This document shows, piece by piece, positions 44,807 to 54,140 of a stretch of DNA of 64,000 nt (the stretch's first letter is position 1; every line of letters starts with the position of its first letter). The position numbers and the translations under genes are program-made. A model generated the notes under the pieces. It was not told the DNA's origin and searched no databases. It worked only from the letters and a program-made list of their open reading frames with translations. The stretch is from positions 12,443 to 76,442 of the forward strand of contig JBBQEU010000002.1 in the NCBI GenBank assembly GCA_038321235.1. The letters are read 5' to 3'. The DNA is from Sva-07 sp038321235 (lineage in GTDB: Bacteria; Actinomycetota; Acidimicrobiia; Acidimicrobiales; Ilumatobacteraceae).

Positions 44807-46864
44807 ATGAACGACCAGACCCCGCACGCCAACGACCTCCCCGACACCTCCTCATCGCTGGACGCCCTCACCGAGCGGCGCCTACGCGATCACCTCGCCG
44901 CCAGCGCCGAGCACGTCACACTCCCCGATCTCGAACCATCCCGCGTGCGCCACACCGCTCGCCAACGGACCATCCGCCGCCACCGTGCGGTCGTCGGCGG
45001 CGTCGCCGCCGCGACGGTCATGGGCATGATCGTCGGCGTCCAGGCGCTGTCGGGTGGCAGTGGAGGCGGCGGTATCCGTCTCACTGAAGGAGAAGCCACC
45101 GCCACCGAGTCGAACATTTCGGCCAATCCCCCTGCCACACCCACGGGCACCACGTTCGAGGCGCCACCCGCGCAACTCGGCGAGCCCGCCTTCGTGTGGA
45201 AGGTGGTCGAGGCTGAACAATCGCGGAGCATCGTGTCGACGTTCAACGGCGGCGGCACCCAGTCGTTCCCGGGACTCGCGGTGTCCACATCGCCGGGACG
45301 CTCGAACGACTACGACAACATCACACCGTCGGTGTGGCGCACCAGCGACGGCGTCTCGTGGGAGCAGACGGACCTCGCGTTGCCGTTCGGCAGCAACGGC
45401 GTCTGGGAAACAGTCGCGTCCGAGGGCCATCTGTTCACCTTCGGTACGGCGCCCGGTATTGCCGCCACCGATCCGAACCCGCTGCAGGTCGCGGTCGCCG
45501 GAGTCGACAGTGCGGACTGGACCGTCAGCGACCTGCCGTTCGACACCAACGCTGCGACCGATCTGCCCTTCGTTGTCAACGGTCTGCAACGCCAGGGCGC
45601 CCCTGTCGACGGCGGCGTGATCGTGGCCGTCACTCCGTCGGCCGGCTTGGACGCCGTCGAGTTGGCAGATGCCTCCGAAGCGTTCGACCTCGACCAACTG
45701 ATGGAGATCGGTCCCGACGGGATCAGCGTCAGAGCCGACGGTTGCGGCACCGACGACTACGCACCCGCAACGACCGTCGTGATGTCGGCGAGCGGTGGCC
45801 CGGTGGCAACCGCACCGTATTCCACGAGCACGACCACCCCTGACGCCCCACCCGAGTCGGTCGCCACGGCCAACACCGAACCCGACCGCAGCGCTGCCGA
45901 TTCGTCCGAGTGTCCCCTGGTCGAGCTCACCTGGAACGCCCTCGGTCTGCCTGCAGAGTCCGTCGCTGCGCTGCGTGGCAGCACGACGACCTTCTACCTG
46001 GTGGGCGCCGACGGCGCGATCACGCCGGTCGAGTCGCCGACACCCGGCGCGCAGTTCGCAACCTCGGGCAACGGGAACTCAGCCGACTTCGTCGCCACCG
46101 ACAACTTCGGGAACTGGGCCACCGACCGGTCGATGTACCGCTTCGCCAACGGCACCTGGCAGGCACTGCCGATGACGTTCGACAACTGGGCTACGGCCCC
46201 GCTGCGCCTCGGGGAGACCACGGTCGGCTTCGGCTACCCCGCTGGCGACCATCCGTCCGGACCGAAGTTCGCGACGGTCGGCGCCGACGGCAGCGCTTCG
46301 TTCGTCGACACCGACCCGCTCTTCGACCAGTATTCGATCGTGTCGCCGAGCAGCGCCGCCGTGGCGGCCAGCCAGTGGGTGTCGACGGTGTCGACCACCC
46401 GTGACGAACTGGCAGCAGCAGGCGGCGCCGAGTTCACCGAGGGCGGCGTGACCGTCCGCCAGGAGTCCATGGAGCGTTCTCCGGTGTTCATCGATGCCGC
46501 GACCGGCGCCGTGATCCCCGAATCAGATCTGCGCTACGACGACGACAACACGATCACCGCACGCAACGCGGCCGGCGAGGTGATCGGGACCGTGTCCTGG
46601 GACGACATCTACAGCCGGCTCTCAGCGCCGTACGAAACACCCGAACGAGCAGCAGCCGACTGGAGCATCCTCACCACCGCCGACGGCGCGACGTTCGCCC
46701 GTGAGTCGGTCGCCGAACTCCTCGGCGTCGAGCCCTCGGCGATCAACTACGTGCCACGGGTGTACAGCGACGGCACCCAGGTGGTCGTGGTGGTCACGCT
46801 GAACGAGCGCTACCCCGACGACTCCCGCAAGCAGGTCGCCCTCGTCGGGACCCCCATCGGCTGA
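44807..46864 (+). CDS. membrane-anchored protein cotranscribed with an ECF sigma factor, possible anti-sigma
   Basis: A 685-residue protein with a short cytosolic N-terminus (residues 1-60, containing a helix from TERRLRDHLAASAEHV and a basic patch RQRTIRRHRAV), one membrane helix (about 62-82) and a long extracytoplasmic beta-rich region. This topology, directly after a sigma gene, is what anti-sigma factors show, but no zinc-binding anti-sigma motif (HxxxCxxC) is visible. The extracellular part has no recognised domain. It ends 10 bp before a palindromic repeat. Confidence 0.8.
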   Translation: MNDQTPHANDLPDTSSSLDALTERRLRDHLAASAEHVTLPDLEPSRVRHTARQRTIRRHRAVVGGVAAATVMGMIVGVQALSGGSGGGGIRLTEGEATATESNISANPPATPTGTTFEAPPAQLGEPAFVWKVVEAEQSRSIVSTFNGGGTQSFPGLAVSTSPGRSNDYDNITPSVWRTSDGVSWEQTDLALPFGSNGVWETVASEGHLFTFGTAPGIAATDPNPLQVAVAGVDSADWTVSDLPFDTNAATDLPFVVNGLQRQGAPVDGGVIVAVTPSAGLDAVELADASEAFDLDQLMEIGPDGISVRADGCGTDDYAPATTVVMSASGGPVATAPYSTSTTTPDAPPESVATANTEPDRSAADSSECPLVELTWNALGLPAESVAALRGSTTTFYLVGADGAITPVESPTPGAQFATSGNGNSADFVATDNFGNWATDRSMYRFANGTWQALPMTFDNWATAPLRLGETTVGFGYPAGDHPSGPKFATVGADGSASFVDTDPLFDQYSIVSPSSAAVAASQWVSTVSTTRDELAAAGGAEFTEGGVTVRQESMERSPVFIDAATGAVIPESDLRYDDDNTITARNAAGEVIGTVSWDDIYSRLSAPYETPERAAADWSILTTADGATFARESVAELLGVEPSAINYVPRVYSDGTQVVVVVTLNERYPDDSRKQVALVGTPIG

Positions 46865-46873
46865 CCCGACCCC

Positions 46874-46920
46874 GAGCGATGAGTTTCCGCGCGACCTGTC
46901 CGCGCGGAAACTCATCGCTC
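46874..46920. repeat. extragenic palindromic repeat, copy 3 (perfect 20-bp arms)
   Basis: GAGCGATGAGTTTCCGCGCG (46874-46893), loop ACCTGTC, then its exact reverse complement (46901-46920). It sits between convergent genes and can act as a bidirectional terminator. Confidence 0.9.
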
Positions 46921-46929
46921 ATCGTCCGG

Positions 46930-47913
46930 CTACTGGTAGCTGATGTAGATCGGCGTGGGCTGCACCGACAACGAAGCGGCCGGCGTCGGCGTCGGGCTGT
47001 CCTCGTCGTAGAAGTTCTTCCACCCGGTCAACGCGCCGGCCGGAAGGTCGGCGACCATCCGATCCCACGAGCCGATCTTGAGCGGCAGAGAGCCGAAGCC
47101 GTCCATCTGGAACACGACCTGCACGTTCGGCGTGCCGCGGATGATCGCCTTGTTGGTGACCATCGACGCCGTGAACTGGTGGACGACGAGCATCTTCGGT
47201 GGGAGTGCGAACCGTTGGATCACACCGTCGAGGTAGTCGACGGTGTCGTTCACCTCGGTGCCGTCGACGGTGCCGATGCGACCACCGCCCGGCTGTTGCG
47301 TCGGCCCGACCCGCCATTCGGGGTCGAGTGCCAAGCTGACGTTGCGCTGGGCGAGCAGCGCCTCGATCTCGCGCGCCTGTGACGGGAACGTTGCTCGTCC
47401 GGACTGCAGATCGAGGATCACGTGCATGTCGTTGGCGAGAGCGGCGTCGATCCACGGCTGGAACTTCGAGTCGGGGAACTCGTTGGAGTAGTCACCGTCG
47501 GACCCCGCCGACGACGACGCCACCGTGGTGATGATCTCGAACGTCGGGACCACCGGACGACCGAACTCGCCGTACGGGGCCGCCACCGCCTTGGCGCGGG
47601 CGACCGCCTGATCGACACCTTGTTCACCGAGCACGCCGAGCGTCGACGAACCGGGATGGCCGTACAGCGCCACGTAGAGCGTTCCCAGCTCCCAGCCGCC
47701 GACCGGGTCCGGCGGATCCGGCGGATCGAGGCGCACGGCCTGTTGGCTCACCGTGGCTGGTCGCTCGATGGGGCCGATGTCGCCGGCCGCGAGAACCGCG
47801 CCAGCGGTGGCGGCGGCGCCGACCACACCGAGTGCGCCGACGAGCAGGCGGCGCCGACTCAGCGCGCCGGAGGCTCGCACCTCGTTCGGCCACGGAGACG
47901 TCCCGTTGATCAC
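46930..47913 (-). CDS. Tat-exported protein of unknown function
   Basis: A 327-residue protein; GTG 47913 is chosen because the Tat signal then begins 18 residues later (LSRRRLLVGALGVVGAAA). An upstream extension overlaps the ligD gene and is rejected. The mature part begins with a Pro-rich strand and then alternating strands and helices (YVALYGHPGSS, MHVILDLQSGRA, MLVVHQF), suggesting a TIM-barrel-like fold. No catalytic motif is recognised. The C-terminus has a short DSPTPTPAASLS stretch. Confidence 0.8.
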   Translation of the reverse strand: MINGTSPWPNEVRASGALSRRRLLVGALGVVGAAATAGAVLAAGDIGPIERPATVSQQAVRLDPPDPPDPVGGWELGTLYVALYGHPGSSTLGVLGEQGVDQAVARAKAVAAPYGEFGRPVVPTFEIITTVASSSAGSDGDYSNEFPDSKFQPWIDAALANDMHVILDLQSGRATFPSQAREIEALLAQRNVSLALDPEWRVGPTQQPGGGRIGTVDGTEVNDTVDYLDGVIQRFALPPKMLVVHQFTASMVTNKAIIRGTPNVQVVFQMDGFGSLPLKIGSWDRMVADLPAGALTGWKNFYDEDSPTPTPAASLSVQPTPIYISYQ

Positions 47914-47971
47914 GATGATCCCATCATGTCCGAGTTGGCGAGAGAACAAACCACCGGGAGACGACAGCGAC

Positions 47972-48877
47972 TCAGGAGGCGGCAGACGGGAGGTGCTGTT
48001 GGAGCGTGAGGACGTCGGCGAACAGGTCACCGAACTCGTCGACCCTCGCCAGCACGTCGGCGGCCTCGAAACGGAGTTCGATGCCGCTGGAGGCGCACTG
48101 CTCCACCTCGTCCCAGGTGACCGGGGTCGACACGGTCGGATCGTGGCGAGCGCGCAGCGAGTAGGGGGCGATCGTGGTCTTGTGGTGGGCGTTCTGGCTC
48201 CAGTCGACGAACACCTTCCCGGGCCGCTCGACCTTGGCCATCACCGTGGTCACCCGGCCGGGCAGCTGGCGCTCCATCACCTGACCGACCGCGAGAGCGA
48301 AGTCGGCCGTCGCCTCGTGGGTGACACCCGACGTGTTGAGCGGCACATAGAGCTGCAGGCCCTTCGAACCAGACGTCTTGCACCACCCCGAGAGGCCGAC
48401 CGAGTCGAGCACGGTGCGTACGCCGAGTGCCACCTCACAGCACTCGACGATCGAGGTCTTCGGGCCGGGATCGAAGTCGAACACCAGCGTGCGAGGGGTG
48501 TCGAGGTCGGCGGCGAGTGCCATCGGTGCGTGCAGCTCGATCGCAGCGAGGTTCGCCGCCCACACCATCGCTGCGGGCTCCTCGATGCGGCAGTACTCGA
48601 TGCCGCCACGCCGATCGCCGGGTCCGAGCGCCACCGGCACCCACTCGGGACGATGCGACGCGCAGCGCTTCTCGAAGAACCCGTCGTGGTCGGTGCCGTC
48701 GGGATACCGGCGGAACGTGATGCACCGCCCGGCGAGGTGCGCGACGATCGTCGGCGCGATGCGTAGGTGGTAGTCGACCACCTCGGCCTTGGTGAAACCC
48801 GACGGGTACAGCACCTTGTCGAGGTTGGTCAGCCGCACGGTGCGGCCGTCGATGTCGACCTCGATCGGCGCGGCCAT
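47972..48877 (-). CDS. LigD-type polymerase domain protein (NHEJ primase-polymerase)
   Basis: A 301-residue stand-alone polymerase domain of the LigD/AEP family. The catalytic DxD is FDFDPG; CKTSGSKGLQLYVPL and RPGKVFVDWSQNA are conserved LigD-PolDom blocks. It adds nucleotides at broken ends for non-homologous end joining with Ku, whose gene is 20 bp upstream on the same strand. The ligase and phosphoesterase domains of full LigD are absent here, so a separate ATP-dependent ligase must be encoded elsewhere. Confidence 0.92.
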   Translation of the reverse strand: MAAPIEVDIDGRTVRLTNLDKVLYPSGFTKAEVVDYHLRIAPTIVAHLAGRCITFRRYPDGTDHDGFFEKRCASHRPEWVPVALGPGDRRGGIEYCRIEEPAAMVWAANLAAIELHAPMALAADLDTPRTLVFDFDPGPKTSIVECCEVALGVRTVLDSVGLSGWCKTSGSKGLQLYVPLNTSGVTHEATADFALAVGQVMERQLPGRVTTVMAKVERPGKVFVDWSQNAHHKTTIAPYSLRARHDPTVSTPVTWDEVEQCASSGIELRFEAADVLARVDEFGDLFADVLTLQQHLPSAAS

Positions 48878-48897
48878 CTGAGATCAGGCCCGCTCGG

Positions 48898-49728
48898 TCA
48901 GGCCGACTTCTTCTTCGCCGCGGATTTCTTGGCGGGGTGACGCGTGCGAGCGTCCTTCGCTGCCGCGACGCTGGCTTCGAGCGCGGCCATGATGTCGACC
49001 ACCTTGGGCTTCTCGGCGGCGGCTTCGGGCACCTCGAACTCCTCGCCGTCAGCCTTCATCTGGATGAGGGCCATGACCTCGTCGCGGTACTCGTCGCGGT
49101 ACTTCTCCGGCTCGAAATCGGCTTCGAGTGACGCCACGAGCGCTTCGGCCATCGCCACTTCCCGGTCGTTGACCTCGACGGACTCCAGCCCCTGCAACTC
49201 CTCGATGTCGGCGGGATCGAGCACCTCATCGGCGTAGGCGAGCGTCGACATGACCAGCCGTCCGTCCTCGGCGCGGATCGCTGCGGTGTACTGCTTGTTG
49301 CGCATCACGAACCGCCCGATCGCCACTTTGCCGCTGGCCTCCATTGCCCGGGCGAGCAGCACGTACGGCTTCGGTGGGCCGTCTGGCGCGAGGTGGTAGG
49401 CCGTGTCGAAGTAGACGGGGTCGATGTCGGCCAGGTCGACGAACTCCTCGAGATCGACCGACTTGGTGGCCACCGGCATGAACGGTTCGAGGTCGTCGGG
49501 ATCGACCAACACGTAGCGGCCCTTGGAGATCTCGTAGCCCTTCACGATGTGGTCGTCGCCGACCTCTTCACCGGTCTCGGCGTTCACCTTGCGATAGCGG
49601 ATGCGCGCCATGTTGCGTTCATCCAGCTGGTTGAACGACACGCTCTGGCGACGCACCGCATGGAACAGCTTCACGGGGATCGCCACCAACCCGAACGAGA
49701 TCGTCCCACTCCACACCGGCCGTGCCAT
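48898..49728 (-). CDS. ku: Ku protein (non-homologous end joining)
   Basis: A 276-residue bacterial Ku from ATG 49728. The core begins with MARPVWSGTISFGLVAIPVK, the family's signature start, and continues with SFNQLDERNMARIRYRKVN and KGRYVLVDPDDLEP. A lysine-rich tail (HPAKKSAAKKKSA) resembles the extended C-termini that aid DNA binding or threading. Ku binds double-strand ends as a homodimer and recruits the LigD polymerase encoded downstream. Confidence 0.96.
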   Translation of the reverse strand: MARPVWSGTISFGLVAIPVKLFHAVRRQSVSFNQLDERNMARIRYRKVNAETGEEVGDDHIVKGYEISKGRYVLVDPDDLEPFMPVATKSVDLEEFVDLADIDPVYFDTAYHLAPDGPPKPYVLLARAMEASGKVAIGRFVMRNKQYTAAIRAEDGRLVMSTLAYADEVLDPADIEELQGLESVEVNDREVAMAEALVASLEADFEPEKYRDEYRDEVMALIQMKADGEEFEVPEAAAEKPKVVDIMAALEASVAAAKDARTRHPAKKSAAKKKSA

Positions 49729-49789
49729 GCCAAGAGTCAACCACATCGAGTCACAGATGAAACTCAGCGGCACGACCCCGCGGTTTGTT

Positions 49790-50662
49790 TCAGGCGGCGA
49801 GGACGGCGCGGGGGACGATGTCCATACCGAAGCCGGTGAGGATCGCGAGGTAGAGCAGGCCAGTCGCCGCCATCACCGCGGAATACGCCCTCTCCTTCAG
49901 CGCTGCCTCGGTGACGAAGATCAGGATGATGGTGGTGATCGCACACATCAGCCACATCCAGCCGAGCATGCCGCCCCAGCCGTCGTCGACCGATCCGGTC
50001 AGTACGGCGATCATGCCGGTCGGCAGCAACATCACGATCACCTCGGCGGGCCAGATCCACTTCAGAGCCGCCACCATCTCGTTGAGGAGTCGACGCGGCA
50101 GACCCGGCTGGGTGAGGTACCAGTGCCCGAGCAGCATGGCGTCGGAGATCGCTCCGATGAATGCTGCTCCGACCAGCGTGCGAGCGAGCGCCACCGCCGG
50201 GTTGCCGCCCGCATCGAGCGCAGCAGCAATCAGTCCGATCGAGCCGATGAAGACCGGTACGAGGTCGAGCGCCGGTGGGAACTCGGGGCCGACGGTGCGA
50301 TCGGGCTCCTCCCCGGTCGGCTCCTCGACGGTACGATCGATCCCGGTCATGGCGGCGACCCGTTCGCTGCGACGGTCGTACTCCGCACGGGCACCGCTGA
50401 CCCCGGCCGCCTTGCGCCGCACCGACACCCCGAGCGCCACTGCACAGGCGATCATCACGCCCACCGACGCCGCTTCGCGGACGGGGACCAGGCCGAACGA
50501 GAGCCCAGCGGCCAGCGAGCCGGCGGCGAACACGAAGTAGACGCCACGCAGCAACCAGCCGTAGCCGAGGCTGGCGATGCGACGGCGAGTGGTGAACCAG
50601 CAGAACAACATGCCGCCGGTGGCCCATTGCAACAGCACGGTGGCGGCGTCGAGGCTGATCAC
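49790..50662 (-). CDS. multi-pass membrane protein of unknown function
   Basis: A 290-residue protein with about eight hydrophobic segments and a charged cytosolic loop (about 85-125). GTG 50662 is favoured because TACCGT lies 8 nt upstream; GTG 50668 and TTG 50671 are alternatives. The segment GHWYLTQPGLPRR recurs, as I recall, in other uncharacterised bacterial membrane proteins. No transporter or enzyme motif is seen. It diverges from a lipoprotein gene with overlapping promoters. Confidence 0.75.
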   Translation of the reverse strand: MISLDAATVLLQWATGGMLFCWFTTRRRIASLGYGWLLRGVYFVFAAGSLAAGLSFGLVPVREAASVGVMIACAVALGVSVRRKAAGVSGARAEYDRRSERVAAMTGIDRTVEEPTGEEPDRTVGPEFPPALDLVPVFIGSIGLIAAALDAGGNPAVALARTLVGAAFIGAISDAMLLGHWYLTQPGLPRRLLNEMVAALKWIWPAEVIVMLLPTGMIAVLTGSVDDGWGGMLGWMWLMCAITTIILIFVTEAALKERAYSAVMAATGLLYLAILTGFGMDIVPRAVLAA

Positions 50663-50670
50663 GTTCACCA

Positions 50671-50676
50671 ACGGTA
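50671..50676 (-). promoter_or_regulatory. -10 box TACCGT of the membrane protein gene
   Basis: TACCGT on the minus strand, 8 nt before GTG 50662. Confidence 0.4.
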
Positions 50677-50682
50677 ACGCCG

Positions 50683-50688
50683 TAGCCT
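50683..50688 (+). promoter_or_regulatory. -10 box TAGCCT of the lipoprotein gene
   Basis: TAGCCT, 9 nt before ATG 50698, and only 6 bp from the opposing -10 box. Confidence 0.4.
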
Positions 50689-50697
50689 GGCGGCGCC

Positions 50698-51363
50698 ATG
50701 GCCTCCCCCCGCCACCGTCGACCTGCCGACTTCCACAGAGCTCGAACCCTCGCCGTCACCGCCGTGGCTGCGTTCACGCTCGCCTCGTGCGCAACCGGAC
50801 TGCGTCCGAGCTTCGACGCCGACGAGCCCATGCAACAGGCAACCGGCGACCCGGCGATCGACGCCGTGCTGGAACGTCTCGACCGAGTGGGTATCGAACA
50901 GTTCACCGCCGACTACACGGTCCTGACCCGCCTCGGTGGCAGGGAGTCGACCGCCACGGTGGTCCAAGCCGACAACAGTCGACGCTCGATCACGATCAAC
51001 GACGTCCGCTTCCTCGACGGTTCCGGCACCGTGGCCACCTGCAACCTGACGACCGCCGAGTGCGAAGCGGTCATCAACGACGCCCGCGTCAGCGACGTCC
51101 AGATCACGCACGACTTCTACGGGTCGAGCTTCGCCCGTCGCCTACGCGTCGACGCCGGGCGCAGCTTGTCGCCAGCACGCGGCTACACCGAAACGATCGG
51201 CGGACAGCCCGCCACGTGCGCCGATGTCCCGGTGTCGGGTGGTACGAAGGTGTACTGCGCGCTCGATGCCGGCCCGCTCGCCCGCTACGACGGCAACGAC
51301 GTTCTCATCGAGCTGATCGCACTGAACCCCACCCCCGACGAGTCGAAGTTCGCCACCAGCTGA
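50698..51363 (+). CDS. lipoprotein of unknown function
   Basis: A 221-residue protein with a signal peptide ending in LASC (Cys31). The mature part has four further cysteines that could form two disulfides (CNLTTAEC, and the pair in TCAD and YCALD). The fold is predicted mixed alpha/beta with no recognised domain. Its gene is convergent with the M24 peptidase gene, 19 bp away. Confidence 0.75.
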   Translation: MASPRHRRPADFHRARTLAVTAVAAFTLASCATGLRPSFDADEPMQQATGDPAIDAVLERLDRVGIEQFTADYTVLTRLGGRESTATVVQADNSRRSITINDVRFLDGSGTVATCNLTTAECEAVINDARVSDVQITHDFYGSSFARRLRVDAGRSLSPARGYTETIGGQPATCADVPVSGGTKVYCALDAGPLARYDGNDVLIELIALNPTPDESKFATS

Positions 51364-51382
51364 CGTCGTGCAGCGAGGGGAA

Positions 51383-52501
51383 TCAAGCGGTGACGCTGAT
51401 CAACCCGTGTTCGGAGTTGTTGAGGCGACGGGGCCCGTCGTCGGTGGCGATCACGATGTCTTCGAGGCGCATGCCCCACTTGCCCGGTACGTAGATGCCC
51501 GGCTCGACGCTGTAGGCGTGGCCCGCCTCGAGCGGGAGGGAATTCCCCTCGACGATGTAGGGGTCCTCGTGCTCTTCCATCCCGATGCCGTGTCCGGTGC
51601 GGTGGATGAAGTAGTCGCCGAAGCCGGCGTCGGCGATCACTTGGCGGGTTGCCCGATCCACGTCCTCACAGGGCGTGCCGACCACACCTGCTTCGGCTCC
51701 CACCCGCTGCGCTTCGTGGAGCACCTCGTAGGCCTCGGCGACATCGGCCGCGACGTCGCCGGTGAACACGCAACGGGTGGTGTCGGAGCAGTAACCGGCC
51801 ATCGTGCCACCGAAGTCGCACAACACGATCTCGTTCTCACGGATCACCCGCGAGCCTGCGTGATGGTGCGGGCTGGCCGCGTTCTCGCCCGCTGCGACGA
51901 TCGCGAAGTTGACCTTGTCGTGACCCTCGTCGATGATCCGCCGTCCGAGATGTGCGGACACCTGGGCTTCCGTGCGCCCGACAAGGGGAATCTCGCCGCG
52001 CTGCAACTCACCTGCGATCCGATCGACCGCTGCGGCCGCAGCTGTGAGCGCGTCGATCTCGGCGCGGTCCTTCGCCATCCGCAACGGGCCGACCACGTCG
52101 ACGGCTCGCGTGTACTCAGCGTCAGGCAGCTGCGGCAGCAGTTCGACGAGGAACCGCGCCCACATCTGGTCACCCACCGCGAGGCGACGGGAGCCCGACG
52201 CCAGCCGGGCGACGATCGATGTCGGGTCTTGCGTCTCGCCCCACGGCAGTAGGTCGAACACACCCGGCACCTCGCTCACCCTCGGAGCTTCGAGCGCCGG
52301 GATCAACATCGTGGCGTCGGCGTCGCGAGGCACCACCAACATCGTGAGGCGTTCGAGCGGCATCGCCGTGTAGCCGGTGAGGTACGGCAAATCGTGCCCG
52401 ACCGACAACAGCAAGGTGTCGACGTCACGCTCGGCCATCGCTGCACGGACACGACGGAGCCGATCGAGGTACACGGACGGATCGACGCTCGGCGAACTCA
52501 T
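51383..52501 (-). CDS. M24 family Xaa-Pro aminopeptidase (PepQ/PepP-like)
   Basis: A 372-residue peptidase from ATG 52501. The creatinase-like N-domain is followed by the pita-bread domain with metal ligands in LCDFGGTMAGYCSDTTR (two Asp), HRTGHGIG (His), SVEPGIY (Glu) and RLEDIV (Glu). All five ligands are present. It removes N-terminal residues before proline or cleaves Xaa-Pro dipeptides in the cytoplasm. Confidence 0.94.
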   Translation of the reverse strand: MSSPSVDPSVYLDRLRRVRAAMAERDVDTLLLSVGHDLPYLTGYTAMPLERLTMLVVPRDADATMLIPALEAPRVSEVPGVFDLLPWGETQDPTSIVARLASGSRRLAVGDQMWARFLVELLPQLPDAEYTRAVDVVGPLRMAKDRAEIDALTAAAAAVDRIAGELQRGEIPLVGRTEAQVSAHLGRRIIDEGHDKVNFAIVAAGENAASPHHHAGSRVIRENEIVLCDFGGTMAGYCSDTTRCVFTGDVAADVAEAYEVLHEAQRVGAEAGVVGTPCEDVDRATRQVIADAGFGDYFIHRTGHGIGMEEHEDPYIVEGNSLPLEAGHAYSVEPGIYVPGKWGMRLEDIVIATDDGPRRLNNSEHGLISVTA

Positions 52502-52559
52502 CGTCTCAGTCTGCCAGCACCCCGAGTCAGGCGCCTGCTCAGCTCCCACCTGGCACCGA

Positions 52560-52614
52560 CCACGTTTGGCTGGATTTCGGTGACCCGTCCAACCGAAAAC
52601 GCAAACCAACGTGG
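52560..52614 (-). terminator. nested hairpin after the 458-aa protein gene
   Basis: CCACGTTTGG (52560-52569) pairs with CCAACGTGG (52606-52614) with one bulge; inside, TTTCGGT (52575-52581) pairs with ACCGAAA (52592-52598). It lies directly downstream of the minus-strand stop at 52622. Confidence 0.5.
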
Positions 52615-52621
52615 TGTGGGC

Positions 52622-53998
52622 TCAATCGAGGAGGACGGTGGTCGCTGGGACCGGGTACCCGTCGTCGATGTACTGCCCGTCGGGGTAGGCGCCGGGCGGG
52701 GAGATCGGCTGCCAGTTGCCGCCACAGTCGCCGCCGGCGAGCGACAGGTCCTGACAGACGGTGGCTCGGGTGATCTTCCAGGCACCGTCGACCAGCACGG
52801 CGATGCCGTAGCGATTGCCGAAGTCGTTGCCGTCGGTGTTGATCGAATACCGGAACCACGCCTCGGCGGGCGCCGTGAAGACGAGTTCGTCGATCGTGGC
52901 CGTGGCGCTCGCTGCATCGTCGGCGTAGCCGCCGGCCTGGACCTGCTCGCGTGCGTCCGCCACGCCGGTCGGGTCGTCGATCAGATCGCTGCCGACGTCG
53001 CCGGTACCGACGATGCCGTACAGGGTCGTCATCGCCGTACGGATCTCGGCCTCGGCCGACTCAGGGTCGGTGGGTTGCTCACCCGCATCCGGGAGCGCTG
53101 GCGGAGGCGGTGTACACGACTCGCGGAACTCGGGATCGTCCCAGGTGCCCACGCCGGCGGAATCGATCGTGACCGGCTCGACCCCACCCTCGAACGTCAC
53201 CTCGAACCTCGGGGTCGGCTCCATGAAGTACGTGTAGCCGTCCTCGGTCACCGCCGTCGACGGCTCGCCGCGAGCGGTCAGCACGGCGACACCTCCCTGC
53301 GGCACCGCCTCGTCGATCGATCCGTCGGCAAACACCACGCGGACGTTGGTGGCGTCCGCCGGTGTTTGCGCGACCACCACCCACTGCGGGGCACCGTCGT
53401 TGCCGCCGAGGAGAAGCCACGACACCGATCGTCCCTTGAACGGCTCGGCGTACCACGGGACGCCGCCGACATCGACGAGGCCGTTGCCCGACATCGAGAC
53501 CCGGAGCTGACCCGACTCGTAACACCACGGGGCGGGCCGCCAATCGCCGGCGCCCCAGTTGTCCTGGTCTTCGCCTTCCCACACCTGGCCGAGCTGGACA
53601 CGGACCTCGAACCCGCTCGCAGTGATACGTTCAAAAATCGTGTCCATCGGCTGCGTTCCGAACGCTGCGTAGCCCTGCCCGCCCGACGATCGCATCGGAG
53701 CGTCGACGTACACGTCACCGTCGGCTGCCTCGGCCGCCATATCGTCGGACGTCGACGCCAGCGTGGTGGACGGCGCTCCGGTGGTGTCCGGCTCGTTCGA
53801 TGGCTCGTCGCGAGCAGCATCCGCGCTGCCGGTGCCGATCGTCGCGGCATCGCGGTCGACACCGCGGCCGATGCCATAGCCCACGCCACCCGCCGCGACG
53901 ATCAACATCGCAGCGGCGACGCCGCCGACGATCCGGCGTTTCCCCCGTCGTTCGTCGCTACCGTCGGCGTGTTCCAACTCGTCGAACTCGATGGTCAT
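52622..53998 (-). CDS. membrane-anchored protein of unknown function
   Basis: A 458-residue protein from ATG 53998, with AGGGGA seven bases upstream. A charged N-terminus (1-22) is followed by one membrane helix (about 24-46), a Thr/Ser/Asp-rich linker and a large extracytoplasmic part. Four cysteines occur late in the chain. Near the C-terminus, WFRYSINTDGNDFGNRYGIA and GAWKITRATVCQDLSLAG look like an NTF2/nuclear-transport-like beta domain (a hint only). No function is known. Confidence 0.75.
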   Translation of the reverse strand: MTIEFDELEHADGSDERRGKRRIVGGVAAAMLIVAAGGVGYGIGRGVDRDAATIGTGSADAARDEPSNEPDTTGAPSTTLASTSDDMAAEAADGDVYVDAPMRSSGGQGYAAFGTQPMDTIFERITASGFEVRVQLGQVWEGEDQDNWGAGDWRPAPWCYESGQLRVSMSGNGLVDVGGVPWYAEPFKGRSVSWLLLGGNDGAPQWVVVAQTPADATNVRVVFADGSIDEAVPQGGVAVLTARGEPSTAVTEDGYTYFMEPTPRFEVTFEGGVEPVTIDSAGVGTWDDPEFRESCTPPPPALPDAGEQPTDPESAEAEIRTAMTTLYGIVGTGDVGSDLIDDPTGVADAREQVQAGGYADDAASATATIDELVFTAPAEAWFRYSINTDGNDFGNRYGIAVLVDGAWKITRATVCQDLSLAGGDCGGNWQPISPPGAYPDGQYIDDGYPVPATTVLLD

Positions 53999-54140
53999 GG
54001 GGTCCCCTCTCGACTCTCTCGTCGCGGTCGCCTCGTCGGCTCCCTCTGAGCTTGGACGCCGACCGGACCACTTCGGTTCCCTGAGTCTTCCACAGGGCTC
54101 TCGCGGGGAATAGAACACCACGGCGATCGTTGCATCAGGC

